Notes: generated by a model not told the origin, from the sequence alone. A stretch of 64,000 bases of DNA from Sulfitobacter alexandrii (GCF_001886735.1 NZ_CP018076.1:3100001-3164000); one strand, 5' to 3'; shown: positions 19,502 to 28,778, counted from the first letter of the stretch. A program made the numbers and translations.

Positions 19502-21264
19502 TCGTTTTCCCTCGGCAGGACCTCTTCACCGTCCACGACCGCTTCGATCAGGCTCGGACCGTCCTTGAATATCCTGCACGGCATCGCCGAGCCCTCGTTC
19601 GCCCAATCCCTATCGCGCAGCAGGTCGACCAGCGCACGCGTATGGACCTTGTACCGCGTTTCGCCCTGCTCGCCTACACTGACGCGTTCGAAAACCTGCA
19701 GGTAATAGATGCCGTTCCAGTCGCTGTCCGGATAGCGCCGCTTGGCCAAGCGGATCAGGTCGACCAGCGTGTTCGGGGTCCGGGTCCACTGATAGCTGCC
19801 GCGGGTCACGCCGCCCGATCCCGCCACGCTCTGCCCGGTGTGGGCGACCGGATAGCAACTGTCCGGCATCGTCCCGCGCGGCTTGAACACCCCGTCGAGC
19901 GGCGTGTCGCTGGGCTCGAACGGCCCTTCGAGCGGCACGTAGAAGTTCCTGTTGGTCGGGTCTTCGTCATTCGGGGTTCCCGCGGGAACATTCCACGCGA
20001 TCGGGGTGAAACAGAACACCAACTCGTCGGCATAGGGCGGCCCCGACAAGGCCCGGTCATAGGAAAAGATGATGGCCACGTCGTTGTTCGTGCTGATCGA
20101 ACCGGAAAGACTCCATTCCGGGCTGCCCAGTTCGCTGGAAATGCGGGTGACCGTCGGTCGCAGCGGTGGCAGATCCGCGAGGTTGTCGAACAGCTTCTTG
20201 CCGGTCTCGTGCAGCAGTTCGTTGGCGGCCAGCGTCTCCAGCCCCACGGTCTCGGGCAGGCCGAGCGTGGTCGTGCCCGCGCGTTCGGCCTCGGCGGCCA
20301 GCCTGATCTGGTTGCGCATGAGCGTGTTGATCTGATCCATCAGCAGGTCGTTGCGCGCCGTCAGCGCGGCAAACCGGTCGAGCAGCGCATCCTTCTCGCC
20401 GCGCAGGGTCTCGATGTCGGCCCGTGCCGCGTCAAGGTCCGCGCGCAGGTCATCGACCCGCCGCAGCCTGACCCGATCACTGCAGGGAATGTCCAGATAT
20501 TCATCGGACCCGACCTGCAACGGCACGAGATCGAGAAAGGATTTCACCAGGGTGACGTGGACCTCGTCGCGCACCGCGCTGCCACTGTCGGGGTTGATCG
20601 CCGACACCAGCCCGATCACGCGGTCTTGCGGATCCAGCACGGGCGAGCCGCTGTCGCCCTCGACGATCGTCCCTTTCGGGCCGGTCATTACCACCACGCT
20701 TCCGGCATCGCCAAGGTTCGACCGCCCGTAGGCCTTGAGGCGGATGTCCACTTCGGCCGGCTGGAACACGTTGCCATCGTTGAATTTCAGCACGCGATAG
20801 CCGCTGCCGCCGGTGATGTCACAGGCGCTCAAGGCAAATGGGGTCGCCTGCAGGTCGGGAAAGCCGATGCGCGCGGCGTCTATGCTTTCGAACGGCGACG
20901 GGGTCACGACGCCCTGAGGATATTTCTCCGCCGGGACGCCCTGAAAAGACCGGGTCGCGCCCACCTCGACCGTGACATCGCGACTGGGGATGAAGACCTT
21001 GTCCGAGGCGGATTTGTTCTTGTAGTTCAGCGCCTTGCCGGTGACGTGATCGGCGGTGATCAGGATACCTGGCGCCACCGCCCAGGCGGTCCCCTTGACC
21101 GGTTGCAGCGCCGTGCCGTCGGCCCCCAGACCCTTTACCACCACGCGAAAGAGCTGCCGGGTTTCCAGATGGGCGGGCCAATCCTGCGCCGTGGCCCCTC
21201 CGGCGGCGAGTGCCAGACAGACCGCCGCCCCTCTCAGCGCGCGCGCCAGCCGGGACGCCATCAT
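19483..21264 (-). CDS. Exported trypsin-like serine protease with coiled coil
   Basis: 593 residues. Signal peptide (about 1-26), then a trypsin/HtrA-type fold with His73 in ITADHVTG and Ser205 in GDSGSPVL; the Asp probably lies in the ESIDAARIGF segment. A long heptad-rich region at about residues 265-330 (LRADLDAARADIETLRGEKD) predicts a coiled coil, and a C-terminal domain of about 250 residues is unassigned. The ATG at 21264 overlaps the lipase stop by 4 bp. Reading the frame further upstream to 22041 runs antisense-free but inside the lipase gene and is rejected. Substrate unknown. Confidence 0.75.
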   Translation of the reverse strand: MMASRLARALRGAAVCLALAAGGATAQDWPAHLETRQLFRVVVKGLGADGTALQPVKGTAWAVAPGILITADHVTGKALNYKNKSASDKVFIPSRDVTVEVGATRSFQGVPAEKYPQGVVTPSPFESIDAARIGFPDLQATPFALSACDITGGSGYRVLKFNDGNVFQPAEVDIRLKAYGRSNLGDAGSVVVMTGPKGTIVEGDSGSPVLDPQDRVIGLVSAINPDSGSAVRDEVHVTLVKSFLDLVPLQVGSDEYLDIPCSDRVRLRRVDDLRADLDAARADIETLRGEKDALLDRFAALTARNDLLMDQINTLMRNQIRLAAEAERAGTTTLGLPETVGLETLAANELLHETGKKLFDNLADLPPLRPTVTRISSELGSPEWSLSGSISTNNDVAIIFSYDRALSGPPYADELVFCFTPIAWNVPAGTPNDEDPTNRNFYVPLEGPFEPSDTPLDGVFKPRGTMPDSCYPVAHTGQSVAGSGGVTRGSYQWTRTPNTLVDLIRLAKRRYPDSDWNGIYYLQVFERVSVGEQGETRYKVHTRALVDLLRDRDWANEGSAMPCRIFKDGPSLIEAVVDGEEVLPRENECARDT

Positions 21265-22967
21265 TCGTCCTCCAGCACGTGCAGCAGTTCCTGCGCGATG
21301 CTCCTGCCGTCCACCTGCGCATCCACGACATAGACACCCTCGCCCGGCGCGCTGAGGGTCGCCGTGAAGACGGCCAGCCCGCCGGGCGCAAAGGAAAGCC
21401 CGTCGTTCACGCCGACCGATTGCTGCCAGACAGGCGTTGCCGCACCGTAGGGCGTCAGGCCGAGATCGATCCGCGCCTCTGCCAGCGTCTCTTCGTCGAA
21501 CACCTGCGAGGGGTCGGCGTTCAGATCGAGGCGCAGTTCCACCGTCTGGCCGGTCCCCGCGATCTGGGGCGACGCCGCCAGCGCCAGCGACCGCACGTCG
21601 CCGCCGCCGACGAAGATCCGCTCGGAGTTCACCATCTGGGGCACGTTCTGCACGGGGTCGATCAGGATGTTGTAGACATATCGGTGCACCTCGTCGCTGC
21701 CGACGATGAAGGGGTGCTTCGACCGAAGCACGAAAGCCTGATTGCCCTCCGCCAGCGCGCTGCCCTCGTAGACCGTGCCGTCGCCCCGTGCGCTGACGCG
21801 ATAGGTGATCCCCGCCCCGTCGCCCGGCGCGCCGCGTGCCACGTACATCGTCTCGCGCGTGCCATCCACCAGCCGCCCCACCATGACGTGGTTCGCCGTG
21901 ACGGACGCCGGCAGACCCCGGGCATAAACCTCGTCCATGACCGCCCGGTTCTGCAATCCGATGCGCAGAAGCGCCCGCTTGGCCGCGCAGTGGACGTATG
22001 GGCAGGGGTCGATCTCGAACCCGAGCACCAGCTTGGCCCAATAGGTTTCATCCAGCGCCGCGACCACGCTGTTGCCGGGGCGGCCCGCCTCGCCCACCGC
22101 GCAGCAGTTCTCGTAGGAAGGGATCAATTCATAGGGGCCCACCATCGACAGCAGGATATCCTGGATCTCGCGCTTGCCGCCGATCAGGATCTGGCTGAGC
22201 CTGCCCCACCCGTCGATCAGCGTGCTGGCCACGTTGACCGACCCCTGATGCGGGGTCGCGATCTCGATGAAGGTATGCACACGCGATGCCTCGGAGAAGC
22301 GGTTGTCGGCGCCGATGCCACGCCAGCCCCCGTCGCCCAGGCTGCCGTAGGCTGCGGCGCAGGTCGCCTCCCGCGTCTCGGGCGGCAGGTCGTTCTCAAT
22401 CGCGGGGTCGGTGCAGAAGTCCTGCGGGCGCAGGTCCGACAGGAATGCGCGCGACAGCAGGCCGCCCATCGAATGGGCCACGATGTCGAATTCCTCTCCG
22501 GCAGGGATGTTCGCCTTGACGAAGTCGTTCAGCAGAACGGCATTTGCGAAATTGGACCGCCGCCAGTCGTAGGCGAACACGAACAGGTCCGTTCCCTCGG
22601 TGTAGTTGCCAAGAATTTCCCGCTGTGCCGCGCTGTCGAAGATCGACCGCTCCCCCACCAGAAAGTCGATGAGACCGGAATAGAACCCAATGTTGATGGT
22701 GCCGAACACCAAGGGCACGTCGCGAAGGGCATCGGTGGGTGTCAGCGTGACGGGCGCGCCGGTTTCCGGCAGGAGATCGAGCTGGCGGAAATTCGACGCC
22801 TTGAGCGAACTCGTCCGGCCCCAGATCACGTTACCGCCCGGGTCGGACAGCTCCGAGCCGACGATGCCGGGAATGACGATGAGCTTGCGTTCGGTCTGCG
22901 CCGATGCGGGCCCCGAACCGAACGTGAAGGCGAGCGCCAGAAGACAGATGAAAATGCGGAAAGTCAT
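21261..22967 (-). CDS. Exported LCAT-like lipase/acyltransferase (alpha/beta hydrolase)
   Basis: 568 residues: signal peptide (about 1-22), then an alpha/beta hydrolase of the lecithin:cholesterol acyltransferase type beginning with IPGIVGSELSD. The nucleophile elbow AHSMGG places Ser166; a later SDEVHRYVYN segment supplies a plausible catalytic His. The last about 150 residues look like a beta-sandwich (VELRLDLNADPSQVF). GGAG lies 8 bases before the ATG at 22967. It is first of four leftward genes (lipase, protease, propeller, Cys-rich) with overlapping or near-abutting ends. Confidence 0.75.
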   Translation of the reverse strand: MTFRIFICLLALAFTFGSGPASAQTERKLIVIPGIVGSELSDPGGNVIWGRTSSLKASNFRQLDLLPETGAPVTLTPTDALRDVPLVFGTINIGFYSGLIDFLVGERSIFDSAAQREILGNYTEGTDLFVFAYDWRRSNFANAVLLNDFVKANIPAGEEFDIVAHSMGGLLSRAFLSDLRPQDFCTDPAIENDLPPETREATCAAAYGSLGDGGWRGIGADNRFSEASRVHTFIEIATPHQGSVNVASTLIDGWGRLSQILIGGKREIQDILLSMVGPYELIPSYENCCAVGEAGRPGNSVVAALDETYWAKLVLGFEIDPCPYVHCAAKRALLRIGLQNRAVMDEVYARGLPASVTANHVMVGRLVDGTRETMYVARGAPGDGAGITYRVSARGDGTVYEGSALAEGNQAFVLRSKHPFIVGSDEVHRYVYNILIDPVQNVPQMVNSERIFVGGGDVRSLALAASPQIAGTGQTVELRLDLNADPSQVFDEETLAEARIDLGLTPYGAATPVWQQSVGVNDGLSFAPGGLAVFTATLSAPGEGVYVVDAQVDGRSIAQELLHVLEDE

Positions 22968-22995
22968 AATGAGACTCCGTTGAGGCAATATCGGA

Positions 22996-23019
22996 TAGAA
23001 TAATCAAGACAATATTCTA
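22996..23019 (-). promoter_or_regulatory. Inverted repeat upstream of the lipase-protease unit
   Basis: TAGAATA (22996-23002) and TATTCTA (23013-23019) are perfect 7-bp arms 10 bp apart, in an AT-rich patch about 30 bp before the lipase start. On the minus strand a poor -35 (TTGTCT) lies in the spacer. It may be an operator or part of the promoter. Confidence 0.4.
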
Positions 23020-23132
23020 CCGATGGTAGCGCCCAACGGCGATTCGGGGCAAGGCCGCGCGCATTGCACGCCCACAGGCAAAGGGCGGGCGACCTGTGTC
23101 ACCCGCCCCTCCTGTCGGTTGCGATGGCTGCG

Positions 23133-24275
23133 TCAGAGTGTCTGAAGCAGATCCAGCGATGGATCGCCGGTGCCCGCGCGTCCGATGCTGGACTGGTAGG
23201 CGGCGATTGCCTTGCGGCTGTTCGGCCCGATCACGCCGTCCGCACCGTCGGTATCAAACCCCTTGGCCGTCAGGCGCTGTTGAAGCTGGATCCGCTGATC
23301 CTTGGTCAGCCCGTACTTGTCGGGCGGGAAACTCGCGCGGATCGGACCGCCCCCGGCGATCCGGTCGGCCAGGTGGCCGACGCCGATGGCGTAGCTGTCC
23401 GAGTTGTTGTAGCGCTTGATGACGTTGAAGTTGGACGTGACATTGAAGGTCGGCCCGCCCGGCTGGGGTTGCAGCGCGCGCCCCGAGGGTGCGCCGTTCC
23501 CGACCTCACCGCCCCAGCGGACGCCGCGGGTCCAGCCGTTGCGCTGAAGGTAGGCGGCGGTGGAAGCCAGCGAATCCGTCGGATCCTCCGACCAGATATC
23601 GCGCCGCCCGTCACCGGTGAAATCGACGGCGAATGCCTCGTAGGATGTCGGGATGAACTGCGTGTGACCCATGGCACCGGCCCATGACCCCGTCATGTTC
23701 TGGGCCGAGGTGTCACCGTTCTGCAGGATCCGCAGCGCGGCCAGAAGTTGCTTTTCAAAGAACGCGCCCCGCCGCCCGTCGAATGCGAGGGTCGACGTGG
23801 AGGAAACGACGGGCACGTTGCCGCGCCGCTCCCCGTAGAAGCTTTCGAGGCCCCAGACCGCTGTGACGATTTCCGGCGCGACGCCGTACCGGCTTTCGAT
23901 GGCGGCCAGCGTGCTGCGGTGCCGGGCAAACGCGGCCCGTCCCTTGGACACCCGCTCGTCCGATGCGGCAATGGCGAGGTAGTCTTCGAGTGTGCGGGAG
24001 AATTCCGTCTGGTTGCGGTCACGCGTAACGACACCGGGCAGGTAGCCCGCGCCACGGAACGCGGACCCCAGGGTGGAAGAGGAAATGCCCTGCGCGGCCG
24101 CCCTGTCCCGAAACGAGGCGACCCATGCGTCATAGGCCCCGTTTGGCACCGGTCGCAGGTCGTCCGGCAGCCCGCCGCCTGCCGAAGGCCCCAGCGCGCC
24201 GCCGCCGGCGTTCGTGCAGGCCGCCAGCCCCAATGCGCCCAGGCCCAAGGTGAAGTTTCTGCGTGTGGTTCTCAT
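23133..24275 (-). CDS. Lytic murein transglycosylase (MltB/SLT_2 family) with peptidoglycan-binding domain
   Basis: 380 residues. The N terminus has a twin-arginine-like RRNFTLGLGALGLAAC, with a possible lipobox LAAC giving an acylated cysteine. The catalytic glutamate lies in AVWGLESFYGERRG (about residue 145), with the AMGHTQFIPTSY motif of the family near residue 193. A peptidoglycan_binding_1 domain (LQQRLTAKGFDTDGADGVIG) closes the protein. It cleaves glycan strands to anhydromuropeptides. It lies on the same strand as the exported lipase/protease run but is separated from it by 165 bp. Confidence 0.9.
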   Translation of the reverse strand: MRTTRRNFTLGLGALGLAACTNAGGGALGPSAGGGLPDDLRPVPNGAYDAWVASFRDRAAAQGISSSTLGSAFRGAGYLPGVVTRDRNQTEFSRTLEDYLAIAASDERVSKGRAAFARHRSTLAAIESRYGVAPEIVTAVWGLESFYGERRGNVPVVSSTSTLAFDGRRGAFFEKQLLAALRILQNGDTSAQNMTGSWAGAMGHTQFIPTSYEAFAVDFTGDGRRDIWSEDPTDSLASTAAYLQRNGWTRGVRWGGEVGNGAPSGRALQPQPGGPTFNVTSNFNVIKRYNNSDSYAIGVGHLADRIAGGGPIRASFPPDKYGLTKDQRIQLQQRLTAKGFDTDGADGVIGPNSRKAIAAYQSSIGRAGTGDPSLDLLQTL

Positions 24276-24319
24276 GTCACTGCCCCCGATTGTCGGATTT
24301 TTGCGGATGGTAGCCCAAG

Positions 24320-24341
24320 AAAAACCCCGCGCAAAGCGGGG
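24320..24341 (-). terminator. Rho-independent terminator after creA
   Basis: On the minus strand CCCCGC (complement of 24336-24341) pairs with GCGGGG (complement of 24325-24330) and is followed by TTTTT. It lies between creA (ending 24380) and the transglycosylase gene, so the latter has its own promoter. Confidence 0.8.
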
Positions 24342-24379
24342 TCATTTCACGTGTGCGGCTTTACGCTGCCCAAGGGTGA

Positions 24380-24850
24380 TCAGTCGGCACCGGCCCCGAA
24401 AAGCGGCACCGTGGACATCGACATCTTGGCCGACCCGTTCTGCACGTCGCGGGCGTGGCTGATGTAGATCAGCGTCTGGTTCGCCTCGTCGAAAATCCGT
24501 TTGACCCGCAGCGTCTTGAAGATGATCGACCGGCGTTCGCTGAACACGTCCTCCCCCTCGTCTCCCCGATCGATGTCCCCGATCTCGATCGGGCCGGTCT
24601 GGCGGCAGGAAATGGAGGAATTCGAAGGGTCTTCGAACCAGTTCCCCTTTTGCAACCGGTCGATCAGCCCGCGTTCGAAATAGGCCAGGTGACAGGTGAC
24701 GCCTTTGACTTCGGGGTCGGCGACCGCCTCGACCACGATGTCGTTTCCCAGCCAGTCCACATCGACATTGCCCACGACCTCGGCGGACGCAGGCGCGGTC
24801 AGCACGGCGGAAAGACAAAAGGCGGCGGTCGGGATGTTCAGAATTTTCAT
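24380..24850 (-). CDS. creA: CreA family exported protein
   Basis: 156 residues: signal peptide ending in APASA (about residue 24), then the CreA fold with conserved segments CHLAYFERGLIDRLQKGNWFED cut here to its ends (CHLAYF and NWFED), an SISCRQTGP motif and VFSERRSIIFKTLRV. The function of CreA is not established. The ATG at 24850 is set by the signal peptide; it is divergent from the radical SAM gene and followed by a strong terminator. Confidence 0.85.
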   Translation of the reverse strand: MKILNIPTAAFCLSAVLTAPASAEVVGNVDVDWLGNDIVVEAVADPEVKGVTCHLAYFERGLIDRLQKGNWFEDPSNSSISCRQTGPIEIGDIDRGDEGEDVFSERRSIIFKTLRVKRIFDEANQTLIYISHARDVQNGSAKMSMSTVPLFGAGAD

Positions 24851-24964
24851 GCTTCCGAACGCACGGATCCCCGGAAGGTTCCGCCCATGCTCGCAAAGTT
24901 GCCGATTGCGTGAGCGGGGCTTGCCCCGGCTCGCATGGGAACATATCAAGAACATATGGGAAAG

Positions 24965-26184
24965 ATGAGTCTTCAGGAAAAGCTGGCGCTGCTCAGCGAC
25001 GCCGCGAAATACGATGCCTCCTGTGCATCGTCTGGCACCTCGCGGCGGAACAGCCGCGACGGCAGCGGCCTTGGCAGCACGGAAGGTTCGGGCATCTGTC
25101 ACGCCTATGCCCCCGACGGACGCTGCATCAGCCTGCTGAAGATCCTGATGACCAATTTCTGCATCTACGATTGCGCCTACTGCATCAATCGCGTGAGCAG
25201 CAATGTGGAGCGTGCGCGGTTCTCGGTCGAGGAAGTCGTTCATCTCACGACGGAATTCTACCGCCGCAACTACATCGAAGGTCTGTTCCTGTCGTCGGGA
25301 ATCATCAAGTCACCCGACGACACGATGGCCGACATGGTGCGCATCGCGCGCGAACTGCGCCACACATACCATTTCAGGGGGTACATCCATCTCAAGACGA
25401 TTCCCGATGCGTCGCCCGAACTGATCGAAGAGGCCGGCCTGCTGGCCGACCGGCTTTCGATGAACATCGAACTGCCCACCGACGCCGGTATCAAGGCCTA
25501 CGCCCCCGAGAAGAACCCGGACGGTATTCGTGCGGCGATGGGAAAGGTTCAGCTGCGTAAGCTGGCGGCGAAAGAGGTGAGCCACAAGGGACGCAAACCG
25601 CCGAAGTTCGCACCCGCCGGCCAATCCACGCAATTGATCGTGGGGGCGGACGGGGCCAGTGACGCGACCATCCTGCAAAGCTCCACGCGGCTTTACAGTT
25701 CCTACAAGCTCAAGCGGGTCTACTACTCGGCCTTCTCGCCGATCCCCGACAGTTCCCGCGCATTGCCGCTGATCAAGCCGCCGCTGGTCCGGGAACACCG
25801 CCTCTACCAGGCTGACTGGCTGTTGCGGTTCTACGGGTTCGACGCACAGGAGATTGCCCCGTCGAACGGGATGCTCGACCTCGCCATCGATCCGAAACTC
25901 GCATGGGCGCTTGCCAATCGTCAGGCCTTTCCGGTCGATGTGAACCGCGCCGGTCGCGATGCATTGCTGCGGGTGCCGGGGTTCGGCACCAGATCGGTGT
26001 CGCGCATCCTGTCCGCCCGGCGCAGCGGGGCGCTTGGGTATGACGATCTGCGGCGCATCGGCGCGCTGGTCAGCAAGGCGAAACCGTTCATCGTCACGCG
26101 CGACTGGTCGCCGGGATCCCTGACCGATGCTGCCAACCTGCGCGCGCGTTTCGCGCCACCCCCGAGCAATTGTCACTGCTGTGA
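24965..26184 (+). pseudogene. Putative DNA modification/repair radical SAM protein, apparent frameshift near the 3' end
   Basis: About 406 residues in family form. The radical SAM cluster is bound by CIYDCAYC (CxxxCxxC, about residue 62). A C-terminal helix-hairpin-helix (VNRAGRDALLRVPGFGTRSV, about residue 335) suggests DNA contact. The family usually ends in PEQLSLL. That ending is encoded here at 26164-26184 but in the next frame: the C-run at 26159-26163 has five C where six would restore the frame and its TGA at 26182. As written, the frame instead runs to 26569 inside udgX with Arg-rich out-of-phase sequence. Could be a sequencing error, a true mutation or a programmed shift; only the last few residues change, so activity may survive. 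Start 24965 chosen by family likeness. Confidence 0.75.
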
Positions 26185-27632
26185 CCCATACTGTGCGCCT
26201 GCCCCGGCTGGGCACATTCGAGGCCTGGCGCGATGCCGCCCGGGCGCTCGCCGGCAACGGCGTGGCCGCCGAGCAGGTCGTCTGGGCGATGGAAGACGCC
26301 CCGACCAGCCTGTTCGAGGGGGCAGAGGCCCCCCTGCCCCGACCCGCCCCCCTCACCGTGCCCAAGGCCTTTCCGCCTCTTGCAAGGCTGCTCTGCGCCA
26401 GCCGCGCCGAGGGCGCAATGGACCTGGCCTACCGGCTGCTGCTGCGGTCCAGCAGGACACCGCGCCTTCTGACCAACCGCGCCGATGTCGAGGTGGCCCG
26501 CGCCGAGGGTCTGGCCAAGAACATCCGCCGCGACATGCACAAGATGAAAGCCTTCGTCCGCTTCCGTGACGTGACCCCGGAAGGGGCCAACCGGCGCAAG
26601 TTCCTTTCATGGTTCGAACCGGACCATCGCATCGAGGAACTGATGACCGGTTTCTTTGCCCGTCGTTTCGGTGACATGGACTGGGTCATCGTGACGCCCG
26701 AGGTGACGATGCGCTTCGACGGCGAGGTCAGCCTTCAGGCGGTCGCCTCCGACCGGCCGGACCTGAGCGACGACGTGGAAAAACTCTGGCAGACCTACTA
26801 CGCCAACATTTTCAATCCCGCCCGTCTCAAGATCAAGGCGATGACCGCCGAGATGCCGCGCAAGTACTGGAAGAACCTGCCCGAAGCGGATCTCATTCCC
26901 GGCCTCATCGCGCAGGCCGAAACGCGCGCCCGCGGCATGGCCGAGGCCGCGCCGACAATTGCACCCGACCGCGCTGCGGCCATCACCTTGCGCCTGCGCG
27001 ACGGGCTGACCCCACCCCCCGACGGTACGACCCTTGCGGGCTGCACCAGGTGTGCCCTGGCGCGACATGCCACCCAATCGGTGCCGGGCGAAGGGCCGCA
27101 GGATGCGGCGTTGATGATCGTGGGCGAACAGCCGGGCGACATGGAAGACCTTGCAGGGCGCCCCTTCGTCGGCCCGGCAGGTCAGGCTTTCGACAAGATC
27201 GCCACGGCGGCGGGTCTGGACCGCCGCGCGGCCTACGTGACCAACGCGGTGAAGCATTTCAAATTCATCCCCCGCGGCAAGCGCCGCATCCACCAAAGCC
27301 CCAATGCCGACGAGGTCAGCCATTGTCGCTGGTGGCTGACGCGCGAACTGGACACGGTGCAGCCCGCGCTCGTTCTTGCCATGGGGGCAACGGCGGCGCT
27401 GGCGCTGACCGGCGACGGCAGCGGGATCACCCGGCGGCGCGGCAGGATCGAGCGCGGTCTGCACGGCGGTGCCGTCTTCATCACGACCCACCCATCCTTT
27501 CTTCTGCGACAGGCCACCGACGCGGGCCGCGAAACGCAGGAGGCGCTGTTCCGCCGTGACCTCGAACAGGTGGCGCAGATATTGGCAGACCTGGAAAATC
27601 TGGCGGTTCCCGGGGAAATCCTGAAAGCGTGA
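26181..27632 (+). CDS. UdgX-type uracil-DNA-binding protein fused to a DUF4130 domain
   Basis: 483 residues. The N-terminal about 250 residues match the radical SAM-associated DUF4130 (TIGR03915-type); the C-terminal about 200 residues are an UdgX uracil-DNA glycosylase domain with motif GEQPGDMEDLAGRPFVGPAG and the diagnostic loop KRRIH, in which His371 corresponds to the histidine that forms a covalent bond to the abasic site in UdgX. The GTG start at 26181 overlaps the restored radical SAM stop (GTGA), so the two are coupled. Probable role: recognition of uracil or damaged DNA together with the radical SAM partner. Confidence 0.85.
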   Translation: MTHTVRLPRLGTFEAWRDAARALAGNGVAAEQVVWAMEDAPTSLFEGAEAPLPRPAPLTVPKAFPPLARLLCASRAEGAMDLAYRLLLRSSRTPRLLTNRADVEVARAEGLAKNIRRDMHKMKAFVRFRDVTPEGANRRKFLSWFEPDHRIEELMTGFFARRFGDMDWVIVTPEVTMRFDGEVSLQAVASDRPDLSDDVEKLWQTYYANIFNPARLKIKAMTAEMPRKYWKNLPEADLIPGLIAQAETRARGMAEAAPTIAPDRAAAITLRLRDGLTPPPDGTTLAGCTRCALARHATQSVPGEGPQDAALMIVGEQPGDMEDLAGRPFVGPAGQAFDKIATAAGLDRRAAYVTNAVKHFKFIPRGKRRIHQSPNADEVSHCRWWLTRELDTVQPALVLAMGATAALALTGDGSGITRRRGRIERGLHGGAVFITTHPSFLLRQATDAGRETQEALFRRDLEQVAQILADLENLAVPGEILKA

Positions 27633-27698
27633 TCTTTCAGCATGTCCGGTGCCGACAAGTCGAAACCAGCCGCCGATACGACCGACCGCGAAAGCAGA

Positions 27699-28721
27699 TC
27701 AGGCGTTTCGCCGCAAAAGGAGCGGGACCAAAACGACAAGGATCACGATCCGGGCGAAGTGGTGGACGGCGACAAAGGCGGGATCGTAACCCAACGCAAG
27801 CCCGATGGCCGCCATCGCCTCCACCCCGCCGGGCGCGTAGGCAATCCAGATCTGCCCCCATGGCAGCCCGGTGACCAGCGCCGCAGCACTGGTAAAGGCC
27901 AGCGACAGCGCGAGGGTCGTGGCGATCAGGACCGCACCGGCCTGCCCCAGCGCCAATAGCGCGCGGGGCGAGATCGATGTCAGGCGGGTCCCGACCGAGG
28001 TCCCGGTCACGACGAAAGCCGCGAAGATCGCCCATGACGGGGCCGGGCCATGGGCGAGGCCGGCGACATGCGATACGGAACTGAGGATCATGCCGACCAG
28101 CAGACAGGCCGCCGGTACCTTGAATCGCGCCGCAGGAATCCCGATGCACAGCGTCGCCCCCAGCAAAAGGATCAGTGCCGCGGCATTCATCGCGGCGGGA
28201 TAGACGATGCCGCCGGTCTCCGCATCCAGCGCCGTCGCCAGCGGCGGCACCACGGCGACAAGCACCAGCAGGCGCATGACCTGCAGGATGGTGATCGTCG
28301 TGACATTGCCATGACCGTCAAGGGCTATGGCAATCGCATTCGACATCGTGCCGGGAGAACTGGCGAGGAAGGCCGTCTCCGCATCCATGCCGAACAAGCG
28401 GCGCAGCAGCGCCGCGCCGATCAAGAGCGTCGCAACCAGCGACAGGGCCAACAGGGACAGGCTGATCGACCAGGACCCGATGTGATCCAGCGCGTCCGCC
28501 TGCACCCCGGCCCCCAGTGAAATGCCGATGACGCCGAAGGCCACGTCGCGCAGGCGCTGCGGCATCGTCATTTTCAGACCCAGCGTCGCGGCGACTGCGA
28601 CGGCGATGCTCGACCCGATCAGGCCCGCTGCCGGCAGACTCAAAAGGGCGGCACCCGTGGCGCCGCCCAGGCCGATCAGCACGGCCGTCAGTGTAGTCTT
28701 TACCGCATTTGTCATTTTCAT
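27699..28721 (-). CDS. AbrB-family membrane transporter
   Basis: 340 residues, highly hydrophobic with about ten helices arranged as two similar halves; the segments PGTMSNAIAIAL and APGGVEAMAAIGLAL recur at equivalent places and mark the AbrB/PF05145 family (often mislabelled ammonia monooxygenase). Substrate unknown. It follows tctA on the same strand and may be co-transcribed with the tripartite transporter. Starts at 28721 or 28715 both fit; the second has a better-spaced ACAGG. Confidence 0.8.
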   Translation of the reverse strand: MKMTNAVKTTLTAVLIGLGGATGAALLSLPAAGLIGSSIAVAVAATLGLKMTMPQRLRDVAFGVIGISLGAGVQADALDHIGSWSISLSLLALSLVATLLIGAALLRRLFGMDAETAFLASSPGTMSNAIAIALDGHGNVTTITILQVMRLLVLVAVVPPLATALDAETGGIVYPAAMNAAALILLLGATLCIGIPAARFKVPAACLLVGMILSSVSHVAGLAHGPAPSWAIFAAFVVTGTSVGTRLTSISPRALLALGQAGAVLIATTLALSLAFTSAAALVTGLPWGQIWIAYAPGGVEAMAAIGLALGYDPAFVAVHHFARIVILVVLVPLLLRRNA

Positions 28722-28778
28722 GCCTGTCGGTCGGTCACGCACCCCGCCCTGCCGCCAGGACAGGCCGGGGTGAAAGGG

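Noticed and set aside
21265..22041. N-terminal extension of the protease frame into the lipase gene
   Set aside because: The lipase frame is clearly coding there, and a signal peptide with a coupled ATG begins at 21264.
26185..26569. C-terminal extension of the radical SAM frame over udgX
   Set aside because: Composition is Arg/Pro-rich and out of phase with udgX, and the expected family ending is encoded one frame away.
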